Assembly (NCBI GenBank): GCA_029251865.1
Contig: JAQXCN010000008.1
Coordinates: 1-64,000 of the forward strand
Direction of reading: 5' to 3'
DNA from: Crocinitomicaceae bacterium
GTDB lineage: Bacteria; Bacteroidota; Bacteroidia; Flavobacteriales_D; Crocinitomicaceae
Length of the DNA: 64,000 bases
Positions 1-9,154 of the stretch are shown piece after piece; the first letter of the stretch is position 1; each line of letters starts with the position of its first letter. A program made the position numbers and the translations under genes. Under the pieces are notes generated by a model that had not been told where the DNA came from, ran no database searches, and worked only from the letters and a program-made list of their open reading frames with translations.

Positions 1-42
1 ATAATTTTTGTTAATAGCGCTTTTTAAATTAAATTTAGTTGT

Positions 43-50
43 TAAATTTG
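43..50 (+). promoter_or_regulatory. Candidate promoter -7 box for tRNA-Gln
   Basis: TAAATTTG is an exact match to the Bacteroidota -7 motif TAnnTTTG and lies 29 nt before the tRNA. I see no convincing TTG -33 element at the usual spacing, so only the -7 part is supported. Confidence 0.5.
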
Positions 51-79
51 CACCGAAATTAAATACTAATTCCAATCAT

Positions 80-152
80 TGACCCATAGTGTAACTGGCA
101 ACACGTCTGTTTTTGGTACAGAAGAGTCTAGGTTCGAGCCCTAGTGGGTCAA
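80..152 (+). tRNA. tRNA-Gln (anticodon TTG)
   Basis: A full cloverleaf can be drawn. The 7-bp acceptor stem is 80-86 with 145-151, the D stem 89-92 with 101-104, the anticodon stem 106-110 with 118-122, and the T stem 128-132 with 140-144 (loop TTCGAGC). The anticodon loop is TTTTGGT, giving anticodon TTG at 113-115, which reads CAA and makes this tRNA-Gln. The discriminator base is A152. CCA is not encoded. The gene is followed directly by a hairpin terminator. Confidence 0.93.
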
Positions 153-159
153 CAGTTAT

Positions 160-191
160 AAAGAGTGAATGTTAGCGCATTCACTCTTTTT
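160..191 (+). terminator. Intrinsic terminator after tRNA-Gln
   Basis: A perfect 12-bp inverted repeat (160-171 with 178-189, 6-nt loop) runs into a T-rich tract. It sits 8 nt after the tRNA and ends 15 nt before the thiL start. This explains why upstream in-frame start codons inside the hairpin should not be used for thiL. Confidence 0.8.
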
Positions 192-206
192 ATTTTACAA
201 CAAATT

Positions 207-1247
207 ATGAGCGAAACAGAAAAAAAACATCGTGAAATTGATGCACTAGGCGAATTTGGTTTAATTGAAACTTTGACGAAGGATGCGATTCTTAAAAACC
301 CATCAAGCTTAAAAGGTGTCGGTGATGATGCTGCTGAAATCGAGATTTCAGCGAAGGAATCCATGCTGCTTTCGACAGACATGCTTATAGAGGGTGTACA
401 TTTTAATCTTTCTTATGTTCCTTTGAAGTCCTTGGGTTTTAAAGCAGTATCCGTAAATGTCTCTGATGTTTTGGCTATGAATGCAAAACCAGAGCAAATA
501 ACGATTTCATTAGGCATTTCAAGTAAGTTTCCAGTTGAAGCATTGGAAGAGTTATACAAGGGAATTCATGCCGCTTGTGAGTTTTACAATGTTGATTTAG
601 TGGGTGGAGATACTACCTCATCGTCATCAGGCCTTGTGCTATCTGTTACTGTTACTGGTCGCGCAGCAAAGGACAGAATTTGTTACCGAAATGGAGCTAA
701 AGAAAATGATTTAATTGTAGTTACTGGGGATTTAGGCACCTCTTATTTAGGGTTGCAGATTCTTGAGCGAGAAAAAGGGGTGTTTTTAGAAAACCCGGAC
801 ATACAGCCAAAACTGGAGGGTTATGATGATTTGATTAAGAAACAAATTCAGCCGATAGCGCGCCAAGATATTATTGAAATATTTGAAAAAATCGACTTGG
901 TTCCGAGTGCCATGATAGATATCTCAGACGGATTAGCCTCAGAAGCGCTTCATATTGCAAAAGCGAGCGAATGTTCTGTTTCAATATACTCCGAAAAACT
1001 TCCAATTACTGAAAAGGTGATATTGACTGCGGACGAACTTAATTTAGACCCATACATGTGTGCTATGAATGGCGGCGAGGATTACGAATTATTATTTACA
1101 GTTGCTCAGAAGGATTACGAAAAAATCAAAAACCATCCAAGTTTTACTGTTATTGGTTTTGTTACTGATAAATCACAGGATAGTTTGTTGATTGATAAGA
1201 ACAATAGTGCCGTACGAATTGCTGCACAGGGATGGAAACATTTCTAG
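207..1247 (+). CDS. thiL: Thiamine-monophosphate kinase ThiL
   Basis: ThiL phosphorylates thiamine monophosphate with ATP to give thiamine diphosphate in the cytoplasm. The 346-residue protein has the PurM/ThiL-family features: the opening GEFGLIETL, the metal-binding GVGDDAAEI near residue 37, VGGDTT near residue 135, and the C-terminal ISDGLASEALHI and NGGEDYELLF motifs. I chose ATG 207 because the longer frame, opening at 165, starts inside the tRNA terminator hairpin. The gene converges on the next one, and the two stop codons share the palindrome CTAG at 1244-1247. Confidence 0.95.
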   Translation: MSETEKKHREIDALGEFGLIETLTKDAILKNPSSLKGVGDDAAEIEISAKESMLLSTDMLIEGVHFNLSYVPLKSLGFKAVSVNVSDVLAMNAKPEQITISLGISSKFPVEALEELYKGIHAACEFYNVDLVGGDTTSSSSGLVLSVTVTGRAAKDRICYRNGAKENDLIVVTGDLGTSYLGLQILEREKGVFLENPDIQPKLEGYDDLIKKQIQPIARQDIIEIFEKIDLVPSAMIDISDGLASEALHIAKASECSVSIYSEKLPITEKVILTADELNLDPYMCAMNGGEDYELLFTVAQKDYEKIKNHPSFTVIGFVTDKSQDSLLIDKNNSAVRIAAQGWKHF

Positions 1248-1642
1248 TCTATTCTCGGGAGTTGAATGAGGTCTTGATGAATGATACAGATCACAAATTC
1301 TCCGAAGATTTTCCGTTTTATTTTTTCAGCCTCTAAACGCGTTCTGAAGTCACCAACTTTGAGATTAAAATGCGGTGCTTCGAATTCAACATAGGTGTCA
1401 ATCATAGGGTAAAGTTTCAAAAAACGATCTCGAGCTTCGTCAATAACGCGCTTGTCAGAGTCAAAGCAAATCTGAAGACGATAACCTTGAATTTCGTCAA
1501 TACTATTTTCAAGCGCAACTAAATCGTCAACTCTTGAATCAATGATGACCTCAACGCTACCGTTTTCAATCTTGGTTTGTGCGATAGTTACGTTTGCACA
1601 GAAAAGAAGAAACAGAATTATACTTGTAGTTTTTTGTATCAT
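1244..1642 (-). CDS. Secreted SPOR-domain-like protein
   Basis: A 132-residue protein with an N-terminal signal peptide (hydrophobic ILFLLFCANVTIAQ) followed by a region resembling the SPOR peptidoglycan-binding fold. It contains GYRLQICFDSD, a YP...YVEFEAP segment and VGDFRTRLEAEKIKR, a pattern typical of small periplasmic SPOR-like proteins of Bacteroidota. SPOR domains bind denuded glycan strands; whether this one does is inferred from resemblance. ATG 1642 is preferred to a GTG two codons upstream. It overlaps the thiL stop by 4 nt and has no room for a separate terminator. Confidence 0.75.
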   Translation of the reverse strand: MIQKTTSIILFLLFCANVTIAQTKIENGSVEVIIDSRVDDLVALENSIDEIQGYRLQICFDSDKRVIDEARDRFLKLYPMIDTYVEFEAPHFNLKVGDFRTRLEAEKIKRKIFGEFVICIIHQDLIQLPRID

Positions 1643-1781
1643 ATACACCGATTACTTAACAGTTTATACGAATTTACTGAAAATAGTTACAAACATCAAT
1701 TTTCTTATTTAGAATGATTTTAAATTAATATTAATGGGAGTCTTTTTGTCATAAAAGTGTCATGTAAACAATGAAACTTCA

Positions 1782-1789
1782 TAATTTTG
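1782..1789 (+). promoter_or_regulatory. Candidate promoter -7 box of the act-cox operon
   Basis: TAATTTTG matches TAnnTTTG exactly and is 57 nt upstream of the actA start, giving a predicted 5' leader of roughly 50 nt. No well-spaced TTG -33 element is evident. Confidence 0.5.
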
Positions 1790-1846
1790 CATCGTTAAAA
1801 TGTGTTAATGCCGAATTGTTATTAACCTATATTTAGTTTACTTTTC

Positions 1847-3208
1847 ATGAAAATAACTAACATTCAGAAAGTTACAGAGTTGGGTAGGGGCCTTAAAGCC
1901 TTAGTACTCATTTCCTTTCTAGCCCTAGCCCCATCGTATTTTTCTCAAGGAGAAGGCCTTTTTAAGGCGAAATGCGCAACATGTCACGCTGTATTCAAAA
2001 ATGGAACAGGACCAAAACTTTATGAAGCCCGACAAAGATGGGACGATGCAGGTGAAGGTGATTTGATCTATGAATGGGTGCGAAATAACGGCGCTTTAAG
2101 AGCGAGTGGTAAGTCTCAAAGAGCGAATGAAATATTCCAAGAATACAAGGGAAGTGTAATGTCAATCTTTGCAGATCTAACGGATGATCAAATCACTTCA
2201 ATTTTTGATTGGGTAGATGCACAAGACCCAAATGCGCAGGCTGCTGGAGCAGGAGTTCAAGCATCCGCTGCAAATGGTGTTGAGATGGAGGAAGACAAAG
2301 GTCTGCCTTGGTTGTGGATCATATTGGGAGTAATGTTTATTATTATCATAATGGCCGTTGGTGGCGTTAGACGTCAATTGAAAATTGCAACGAAAGAAAG
2401 TGAAGAGGGACAAGAAGGTCTTACTTACGTTGAAGAATTTAAAACTTGGGCTTGGAAATATAGATTGTATGTTGGTCTTGTAAGTCTAGTAGTTGTGCTT
2501 TCACTATTAGTTGGGTTCTTTCAAACCCTCTATGGCGTGAATTTGATGGAAGAATATCAACCTTCTCAACCAATTGCGTTTCCGCATGATGTCCATGCAG
2601 GCGTCAATGGAATAGATTGTAAATATTGTCACAATTCAGTTACAAAATCAAAATCAGCAGGACTACCTACTGTCAATGTTTGTATGAACTGTCACAAGAA
2701 AATTAATGGTGAAGGAAAGGAATATCAAGGAGAAATAAATAAAATATACGCAGCGGCAGGATGGGATCCAACGAAAGGTCCATCGGGTGAATATACAAAC
2801 GAAATATCTCCAATTGTTTGGAATAAAGTGCACAACCTCCCTGACCATGTTTATTTCAACCACTCACAACACGTTGTTGTTGGAGGATTGGATTGTAAGC
2901 AGTGTCATGGCGACATGGCAAAGCTCAAAGAAACCGCGAAAGTGCAACCGAGAGCAGCTTTAAATAAAATTCAAGAGAACATTGATAGTAAAATAGAATT
3001 CGATAGAGCGACGCTAACGATGGGCTGGTGTATTCAATGCCACGAACAATCAGGGATTTCTATTACGGATGGTAAGAATAATTACTATACAGAAATACAT
3101 GACCGCCTCAAGAAAAATGATTACGACTTATTGAACGCTTATAATGAAGATGGACGTGTTTCTGTGAAAGAGTTAGGTGGATGGGAATGTTCAAAATGTC
3201 ATTATTAA
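1847..3208 (+). CDS. actA: Alternative complex III multiheme cytochrome c subunit ActA
   Basis: ActA carries electrons through covalently bound c hemes in alternative complex III (ACIII), the bc1 substitute that oxidises menaquinol. The 453-residue protein has a signal peptide and six CXXCH motifs: CATCH at residue 43, then CKYCH, CMNCH, CKQCH, CIQCH and CSKCH in the C-terminal half. Two hydrophobic segments lie at about residues 153-173 and 206-228. The first heme sits in a separate class I-like domain before the membrane segments; the other five form the usual pentaheme module. It is the first gene of the actABCDEF-coxBA run. Confidence 0.9.
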   Translation: MKITNIQKVTELGRGLKALVLISFLALAPSYFSQGEGLFKAKCATCHAVFKNGTGPKLYEARQRWDDAGEGDLIYEWVRNNGALRASGKSQRANEIFQEYKGSVMSIFADLTDDQITSIFDWVDAQDPNAQAAGAGVQASAANGVEMEEDKGLPWLWIILGVMFIIIIMAVGGVRRQLKIATKESEEGQEGLTYVEEFKTWAWKYRLYVGLVSLVVVLSLLVGFFQTLYGVNLMEEYQPSQPIAFPHDVHAGVNGIDCKYCHNSVTKSKSAGLPTVNVCMNCHKKINGEGKEYQGEINKIYAAAGWDPTKGPSGEYTNEISPIVWNKVHNLPDHVYFNHSQHVVVGGLDCKQCHGDMAKLKETAKVQPRAALNKIQENIDSKIEFDRATLTMGWCIQCHEQSGISITDGKNNYYTEIHDRLKKNDYDLLNAYNEDGRVSVKELGGWECSKCHY

Positions 3209-3236
3209 AACGAATTTACTACTGAAAGAATACGGT

Positions 3237-6200
3237 ATGGCAAGTAAAAATAAATATTGGAAGGGAATGGACGAGCTGCAGGAAACGCAGTCTTTTCAAG
3301 CATCCAAATCGGTTGAATTCCCAGAGCAAAATAACCTAGAAAGTATTTTAGCTGATGATGAATTGAACGAAGCTTCGACAGGACGAAGAGACTTTCTGAA
3401 GTTTCTCGGTTTTTCTGTTGCAGCTGCTACTGTTGCAGCTTGTGAGGCACCGGTTATTAAGGCAGTTCCTTATGTAATGAAGCCTGAAAACGTAATCCCG
3501 GGAATGCCAACTTGGTATGCTTCGACTTATTATGATGGAAGTTCATACGCAAGTATTTTGGTGAAAACTAGAGAAGCGCGACCTATTTTTATTAAAGGAA
3601 ATAAAGACTTCGGTATTACGAATGGCTCCGTAACCCCTCAGGTTATCGCCTCTGTATTGGGTTTATATGACAGTGAAAGACTCCAAAGCCCATTAAAATC
3701 AGGAAAAGCGACAAAATGGTCAACTTTAGATAAAGAGGTTAAGTCGTCATTAAAAACTGCAAAAAATGTAGTTTTGATATCAAATACGGTTATCAGCCCT
3801 TCGGTTCTTTCATCTATTGATTCCATGGCGGCTTCCATTGATGGTGACTTTGATCACATACAATATGATCCAATTTCCTATTCAGCAATTAGACGCGCCA
3901 ATGAGTTGAACTATGGCAAGTCAATGATTGCAAGCTATGATTTCTCAAAAGCGAAAACGATTGTATCGGTAGGTGCAGACTTTCTGAGTACATGGTTAAT
4001 GCCTACGGAGTTTGCTAGCCAATATGGTGAAACAAGAAATCCAGATGCAGCTTGGATGTCAAAGCACTTTCAGTTTGAATCCGTCATGAGCGTTACAGGT
4101 TCAAATGCTGATTATAGAGCAATGACAAAGCCATCTGAAGAAGAAGCGGTTTTAAACTATATTCTGTCCAAATTAAATGGAACTTCATCGCCGTTGACAA
4201 AAGCGCTAAAGACAACAGCGGATTTGGCAATAACGGCATTGAAAAGCTCCGGAAAGGAATCTTTAGTTGTTTGCGGATCGAATAATACCGGTCTCCAACA
4301 ATTAGTGAATGAAATCAATAATAAACTAGACGTAAATGGTACAACCATTGATTTGTATAACGAACTCAATCTTTTTAAATCTGAGGATGGTAAAATGCTT
4401 GACCTTGTTGACGCGATGTCAAAGGGGAAGGCTCCAGACGTTGTTTTAGTTTACAATTCGAACCCTGTATACTCGCTTCCTAATGGTTTAGAGTTTGCAA
4501 AAGGTTTGAAGGCGGTTAAGACCACTGTCTCTATGAATGCTCATGCAGATGAAACAGGTGTGTTGTGTAAATATGCAGCTCCAGTCCACCATGCTCTAGA
4601 GTCTTGGATGGATTTCCGTCCAAAAACGAAGCATTACGCTTTGGCTCAACCAATGATTACACCAATTCACAATACGGCATCTGTAATTGAATCCTTTTTA
4701 GTTTGGTCTGGCACTACACTGAGACCAGGAAAAAGCTCAACAGTGGCCTATGATAAGGTTAAAGAAACATTTTCTGAATTAAGTAGTGGCGACTTTGATT
4801 TAGCTGTACACAACAGTTGTACGGATATTGCTCCTTCCACAATCGAGGAAACCTTGGTTTTTAACAATGCAGCAATTTCTAAAACTCCTGGATTTAACAA
4901 AGGCCTCGAGATTGTAGCATACCAAAAGACGGCAATTCGTTCTGGGGAATTCTCAAACAACCCTTGGTTACATGAACTTCCCGATCCGATAACCAAAGCA
5001 ACGTGGGATAACTACATAACGATGAATCCTGTTGAAATGTCTAAAGCTGGTTATGCAACGACATTTGATCAAGAAAATGGTCTATCGATGGCTTCTATAA
5101 CTTCAAATGGTATCAAATACAAACTGCCTGTATACCCATCCCCAGGTCAAGCTTTGGGTACAGTTGGAGTTGCACTTGGATATGGCCGAGGAGGTAATGG
5201 AGAAAAAATAGGTAAAGCAGCATATCAAACCAAAGAATACGGTGGGCATGTTACAGACGCAAAAGGGAATCCAAAACCTATTGGAGAAAATGCTTTTAAG
5301 TTATTGACAGCGGTATCTAGAGAATTAAGTTATGCCAACTCTGCTAAAATCACAAAGGTGGAAGGAGAGTACATTATAGCAGCAACTCAAATTCATCATA
5401 CTGTAATGGGTAGACATTCAATTGTTAGAGAGACAACAAAAGGAATATATGATGCAAAAGGAAAAGAATCGTACAACCCAGCACATACATTACAGACTTT
5501 AGATGCGGATGCAAATCATGTTGAAAAGCCAGTTGGAGAGTTTGACTTATGGGATGCTCATCCTGTTGAGAATATTGGTCACAGATGGGGGATGACAATT
5601 GACCTTTCATCCTGTATTGGATGTTCGAATTGTCTTGTTGCTTGTCAATCAGAAAATAATGTTCCGGTTGTAGGTAAGGATGAAGTAAGACGAGGTCGCG
5701 AAATGCATTGGTTAAGAATTGACCGTTATTTCGCAAGTGATCAAGAAGCTGCAGTAGGAACAAGGAAGGATAAAGATACCTTCTCATACAGCGAGGCAGA
5801 AATAGCTGCACTAAATCCAAAGGTCGTTCATATGCCAATGATGTGTCAGCATTGTAATCATGCACCGTGTGAAACAGTTTGCCCAGTTGCTGCAACAACG
5901 CACAGTAACGAAGGGTTGAATCAAATGACATATAACAGATGTATCGGTACAAGATATTGTGCGAACAACTGTCCTTACAAAGTGAGACGATTTAATTGGT
6001 TCAATTACCCAGCTTATAAGAAATTCACAGAGATTAACCCAGCACAAGATGACCTAGGCCGAATGGTACTCAATCCAGATGTTACTGTTAGAACACGGGG
6101 TGTCATGGAGAAGTGTTCTTTCTGTGTACAAAGAATTCAGTCCACTAAACTTGAGGCGAAGAAGGATGGCGTACCTGTTGCTGATGGTAAATTTGCGACA

Positions 6201-6413
6201 GCATGTTCAGATGTTTGTCCTACAAACGCAATCGTTGTTGGTGACTGGAACGATATCGAGTCTAAAGTAAGAAAGAGCTCTGAAGATAAAAGATCGTATC
6301 AAGCACTAGAAGAAGTTGGTGTAAAACCCAACGTATGGTATAAAGTTAAGGTTCGTAATGAAGAAAATGATTTACTCGCAAAGTTGCAAGTAGAAAAAAA
6401 GGCTCATCACTAA
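3237..6413 (+). CDS. actB: Alternative complex III iron-sulfur/MopB-like subunit ActB
   Basis: A 1058-residue periplasm-facing redox subunit of ACIII. Near the N terminus (residues 50-69) is a Tat-type signal, RRDFLKF followed by a hydrophobic stretch and a Cys that could be lipidated. The middle resembles the molybdopterin oxidoreductase fold, which in ActB lacks the cofactor. The last ~300 residues are a ferredoxin-like module with clustered cysteines: CIGCSNCLVAC, CQHCNHAPCETVC, CIGTRYCANNC and CSFC...CSDVCP, fitting one 3Fe-4S and three 4Fe-4S clusters as in the family. I chose ATG 3237, 28 nt after actA, because a longer frame would overlap actA. Confidence 0.92.
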   Translation: MASKNKYWKGMDELQETQSFQASKSVEFPEQNNLESILADDELNEASTGRRDFLKFLGFSVAAATVAACEAPVIKAVPYVMKPENVIPGMPTWYASTYYDGSSYASILVKTREARPIFIKGNKDFGITNGSVTPQVIASVLGLYDSERLQSPLKSGKATKWSTLDKEVKSSLKTAKNVVLISNTVISPSVLSSIDSMAASIDGDFDHIQYDPISYSAIRRANELNYGKSMIASYDFSKAKTIVSVGADFLSTWLMPTEFASQYGETRNPDAAWMSKHFQFESVMSVTGSNADYRAMTKPSEEEAVLNYILSKLNGTSSPLTKALKTTADLAITALKSSGKESLVVCGSNNTGLQQLVNEINNKLDVNGTTIDLYNELNLFKSEDGKMLDLVDAMSKGKAPDVVLVYNSNPVYSLPNGLEFAKGLKAVKTTVSMNAHADETGVLCKYAAPVHHALESWMDFRPKTKHYALAQPMITPIHNTASVIESFLVWSGTTLRPGKSSTVAYDKVKETFSELSSGDFDLAVHNSCTDIAPSTIEETLVFNNAAISKTPGFNKGLEIVAYQKTAIRSGEFSNNPWLHELPDPITKATWDNYITMNPVEMSKAGYATTFDQENGLSMASITSNGIKYKLPVYPSPGQALGTVGVALGYGRGGNGEKIGKAAYQTKEYGGHVTDAKGNPKPIGENAFKLLTAVSRELSYANSAKITKVEGEYIIAATQIHHTVMGRHSIVRETTKGIYDAKGKESYNPAHTLQTLDADANHVEKPVGEFDLWDAHPVENIGHRWGMTIDLSSCIGCSNCLVACQSENNVPVVGKDEVRRGREMHWLRIDRYFASDQEAAVGTRKDKDTFSYSEAEIAALNPKVVHMPMMCQHCNHAPCETVCPVAATTHSNEGLNQMTYNRCIGTRYCANNCPYKVRRFNWFNYPAYKKFTEINPAQDDLGRMVLNPDVTVRTRGVMEKCSFCVQRIQSTKLEAKKDGVPVADGKFATACSDVCPTNAIVVGDWNDIESKVRKSSEDKRSYQALEEVGVKPNVWYKVKVRNEENDLLAKLQVEKKAHH

Positions 6414-6444
6414 TCAAATTGTAAATAACACTAAGAACTAGCGT

Positions 6445-7833
6445 ATGCAAAAGGAAGCTGCAATAAGAGAACCCCTCATACTTGGTCACAAGTCGTATCA
6501 TGATATCACTGAGGACGTATGTCGACCAATAGAAGATAAAGCACCTAAAATGTGGTATATCTTATTCGGTATAGCATTGGTTATTGGATTATATGGGATC
6601 GGTTGTATTCTATACTTGCTTGGAACAGGTGTTGGTGTTTGGGGATTGAATAAGACTATTGGATGGGCTTGGGATATTACAAACTTCGTTTGGTGGGTTG
6701 GAATTGGTCACGCAGGGACCTTGATTTCGGCAGTACTTCTTCTGTTCAGACAGAAATGGCGTATGGCAATTAACAGATCTGCTGAGGCAATGACGATTTT
6801 TGCTGTATTTATGGCTGGATTGTTTCCACTGATACACATGGGTAGATTATGGGTAGGTTATTGGGTAATGCCAATTCCAAATCAATTTGGTTCATTGTGG
6901 GTGAATTTTAATTCACCGCTTTTATGGGATGTCTTTGCAATTTCGACTTATTTATCTGTATCCGTTGTGTTTTGGTATATTGGTTTAATTCCTGATTTTG
7001 CAACGATACGTGATCGTGCAAGAAAGCCAATTTCGAAAAAAATGTATTCAATATTAGCTTTCGGTTGGTCTGGAAGAGCAAAACACTGGAATCGTTTTGA
7101 ATTGGTTTCATTAGTCCTCGCAGGATTAGCTACGCCGTTAGTATTTTCTGTTCACTCTATTGTATCTTTTGACTTCGCTACGTCAGTGATTCCTGGATGG
7201 CACACAACAATCTTTCCACCATATTTTGTGGCAGGGGCTGTTTTCTCTGGCTTTGCTATGGTTCAGACCTTACTTCTTATTATGCGTAAGGCCATGAATC
7301 TAGAGGCATATATCCACACAAAACACGTTGAATATATGAATATTGTAATTATGGTAACGGGATCTATAGTAGGTACGGCATACATTACAGAACTATTTAT
7401 TTCTTGGTATTCAGGAGTAGAATATGAAGCATATGCGTTTATAAACAGGGCTACTGGTCCATATTGGTGGGCTTATGCGGCAATGATGACGTGTAATGTT
7501 GTTTCTCCGCAGTTAATGTGGTTTAGAAAACTTCGTAGAAGTCTGCTTTTCACCTTCTTTATCTCAATTGTTGTGAATATTGGAATGTGGTTTGAACGTT
7601 ACGTGATTATCGTAACCTCCTTGCACAGAGATTACCTTCCGTCATCTTGGAGTATGCATTACCCAAGTCCAATTGATATCGGAGTATATATTGGTACAAT
7701 CGGTTTGTTTTTCGTGTTCTTTTTATTGTTTGCAAGATTCTTTCCTGTATTGGCATTAAATGAGATTAAATCAATATTGAAAGGTTCAGGTCAATCTTAC
7801 AAAGAGTCACCTGATTATTATAAAAACCATTAA
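6445..7833 (+). CDS. actC: Alternative complex III quinol-binding membrane subunit ActC (NrfD-like)
   Basis: A 462-residue integral membrane protein of the NrfD/PsrC family with about ten hydrophobic segments. In ACIII it binds menaquinol and passes electrons to the ActB iron-sulfur module. Family-typical segments are visible, such as NFVWWVGIGHAGTLISA near the first third and FINRATGPYWWAYAAMM later. It lies between actB and actD with short gaps (31 and 11 nt), consistent with one transcript. Confidence 0.92.
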   Translation: MQKEAAIREPLILGHKSYHDITEDVCRPIEDKAPKMWYILFGIALVIGLYGIGCILYLLGTGVGVWGLNKTIGWAWDITNFVWWVGIGHAGTLISAVLLLFRQKWRMAINRSAEAMTIFAVFMAGLFPLIHMGRLWVGYWVMPIPNQFGSLWVNFNSPLLWDVFAISTYLSVSVVFWYIGLIPDFATIRDRARKPISKKMYSILAFGWSGRAKHWNRFELVSLVLAGLATPLVFSVHSIVSFDFATSVIPGWHTTIFPPYFVAGAVFSGFAMVQTLLLIMRKAMNLEAYIHTKHVEYMNIVIMVTGSIVGTAYITELFISWYSGVEYEAYAFINRATGPYWWAYAAMMTCNVVSPQLMWFRKLRRSLLFTFFISIVVNIGMWFERYVIIVTSLHRDYLPSSWSMHYPSPIDIGVYIGTIGLFFVFFLLFARFFPVLALNEIKSILKGSGQSYKESPDYYKNH

Positions 7834-7844
7834 GAAAGATAGCT

Positions 7845-8375
7845 ATGTCTGAAAAAGTAATATATGTAATGTATGACGACGACGGAGTGTTGAAGGATGG
7901 CGCGAAGAAATTAGTCTCAAAAGGCGTAAAGATTTCTGACACATTTTCACCTTTTCCGATTCACGGAATTGACCCTATCATTGGGGTTAAAAATACCAGA
8001 CTTGGCATTATGGCCTTTTTATATGGCTTAACCGGTCTGACGCTTGCCACGATTGGTATGCGTTTCTTTATGATCGAGGATTGGCCCATGAATATTGGTG
8101 GTAAACCAAGTTTCACCTATTTAGAAAACATTTTGTCTTTCGTGCCAATTACATTTGAGTTCACTGTAATGTGCGCGGCACACGGTATGGCTATTACTTA
8201 TCTGTTAAAAAACAAAACACTGCCTGGAATGCCGGCTCAGAACCCTGACCCAAGAACTACGGATGATAAATTCGTTATGGAGATTAGAACTTCTGAAAAC
8301 GCACTAGAAGAAAAAGAGTTGGATAAGTTAATTAAGGACACAGGGTTTATTGAAATTGACAAAAAGACCTTATAA
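7845..8375 (+). CDS. actD: Alternative complex III subunit ActD (DUF3341)
   Basis: A 176-residue protein of the DUF3341/ActD family. It starts with a soluble region, including the typical FSPFPIHGID at about residues 36-45, followed by two transmembrane helices (about 61-81 and 103-125) and an acidic tail. In ACIII structures ActD packs beside ActC and ActB on the membrane. It carries no cofactor motif here, as expected. It sits 11 nt after actC. Confidence 0.9.
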   Translation: MSEKVIYVMYDDDGVLKDGAKKLVSKGVKISDTFSPFPIHGIDPIIGVKNTRLGIMAFLYGLTGLTLATIGMRFFMIEDWPMNIGGKPSFTYLENILSFVPITFEFTVMCAAHGMAITYLLKNKTLPGMPAQNPDPRTTDDKFVMEIRTSENALEEKELDKLIKDTGFIEIDKKTL

Positions 8376-8398
8376 GTAATTTGAGAAAAGCTTTTAAA

Positions 8399-9133
8399 AT
8401 GAATAAGAAATTTAATTTATACGTGAGTCTGTCGTTTTTAATGTTTGTGACATTACTCACCTCTTGTAGTACAGATCCTGATAGTCCAGGAACTGAATAC
8501 ATGCCAGATATGTATCGATCTCCTGCTATTGAAACCTATGTTGATTATGGTGAAATACGAGGTCGGGAGAACAAGGAGTTAAAGTCCAAACAATCTGCAA
8601 GATTGACACCAAAGTATACCATACCTTATGTCGGCACAGATTCTTCTCATGTCCAAATGATGTTGCCAAATAAAAGAAAAGGTGGCGCTGCTTGGCAAGA
8701 AAGCCATGGTCTTTATGGATGGGATTTGGTCGCGGAAAGCGGTTATGATTTAGCGAGGTTAGATACGATTAATCCGCTCACTATGAACGCAGAAAATGCA
8801 TCCTCAATCCTCAAAAAAGGAGAACAACTTTACGCCTCTATGTGTATGCACTGTCATGGTGAGAAGGGAGATGGTAACGGGACAATGATTCAAAGTGGAG
8901 CTTATGGTGATCTAGGAGTAGTGCCAGCATACAAAAGCCTAGATACGTTATCTGAAGGAAAAATATTTCACAGTATTTATTACGGTAAAGGATATATGGG
9001 AGCGCATGGTTCACTTTTGAATAAAAAAGAAATTTGGACATTAGTTCATTACGTTCGCCAATTTCAACGTGACGGTTATGGTAAATTTGAAGACGTAGCA
9101 GAAACAGGATCAAATCAAGAATCAGCTGAGTAG
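8399..9133 (+). CDS. actE: Alternative complex III monoheme cytochrome c lipoprotein ActE
   Basis: A 244-residue lipoprotein: the N-terminal hydrophobic segment ends in a lipobox with Cys (LLTSC), so the protein should be membrane-anchored in the periplasm. One heme c site, CMHCHGEKGDGNG, lies in the C-terminal cytochrome domain, and the segment YGKGYMGAHG supplies a candidate Met axial ligand. In ACIII, ActE is the exit cytochrome towards the oxidase or a soluble carrier. I use ATG 8399; an in-frame TTG 18 nt earlier is less likely because it only adds basic residues before the signal. Confidence 0.9.
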   Translation: MNKKFNLYVSLSFLMFVTLLTSCSTDPDSPGTEYMPDMYRSPAIETYVDYGEIRGRENKELKSKQSARLTPKYTIPYVGTDSSHVQMMLPNKRKGGAAWQESHGLYGWDLVAESGYDLARLDTINPLTMNAENASSILKKGEQLYASMCMHCHGEKGDGNGTMIQSGAYGDLGVVPAYKSLDTLSEGKIFHSIYYGKGYMGAHGSLLNKKEIWTLVHYVRQFQRDGYGKFEDVAETGSNQESAE

Positions 9134-9154
9134 AATTAATAAAATTTTAGAATA

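Noticed and set aside
165-206. Upstream in-frame start for thiL at 165
   Set aside because: It lies inside the tRNA-Gln terminator hairpin; the family start fits ATG 207.
3177-3236. Longer N terminus for actB from 3177
   Set aside because: It would overlap the end of actA in another frame and adds residues that do not resemble ActB. ATG 3237 is better.
5425-5952. 175-codon open frame on the minus strand inside actB
   Set aside because: Antisense to a conserved iron-sulfur domain, low-complexity composition, no family resemblance: a shadow of the real gene.
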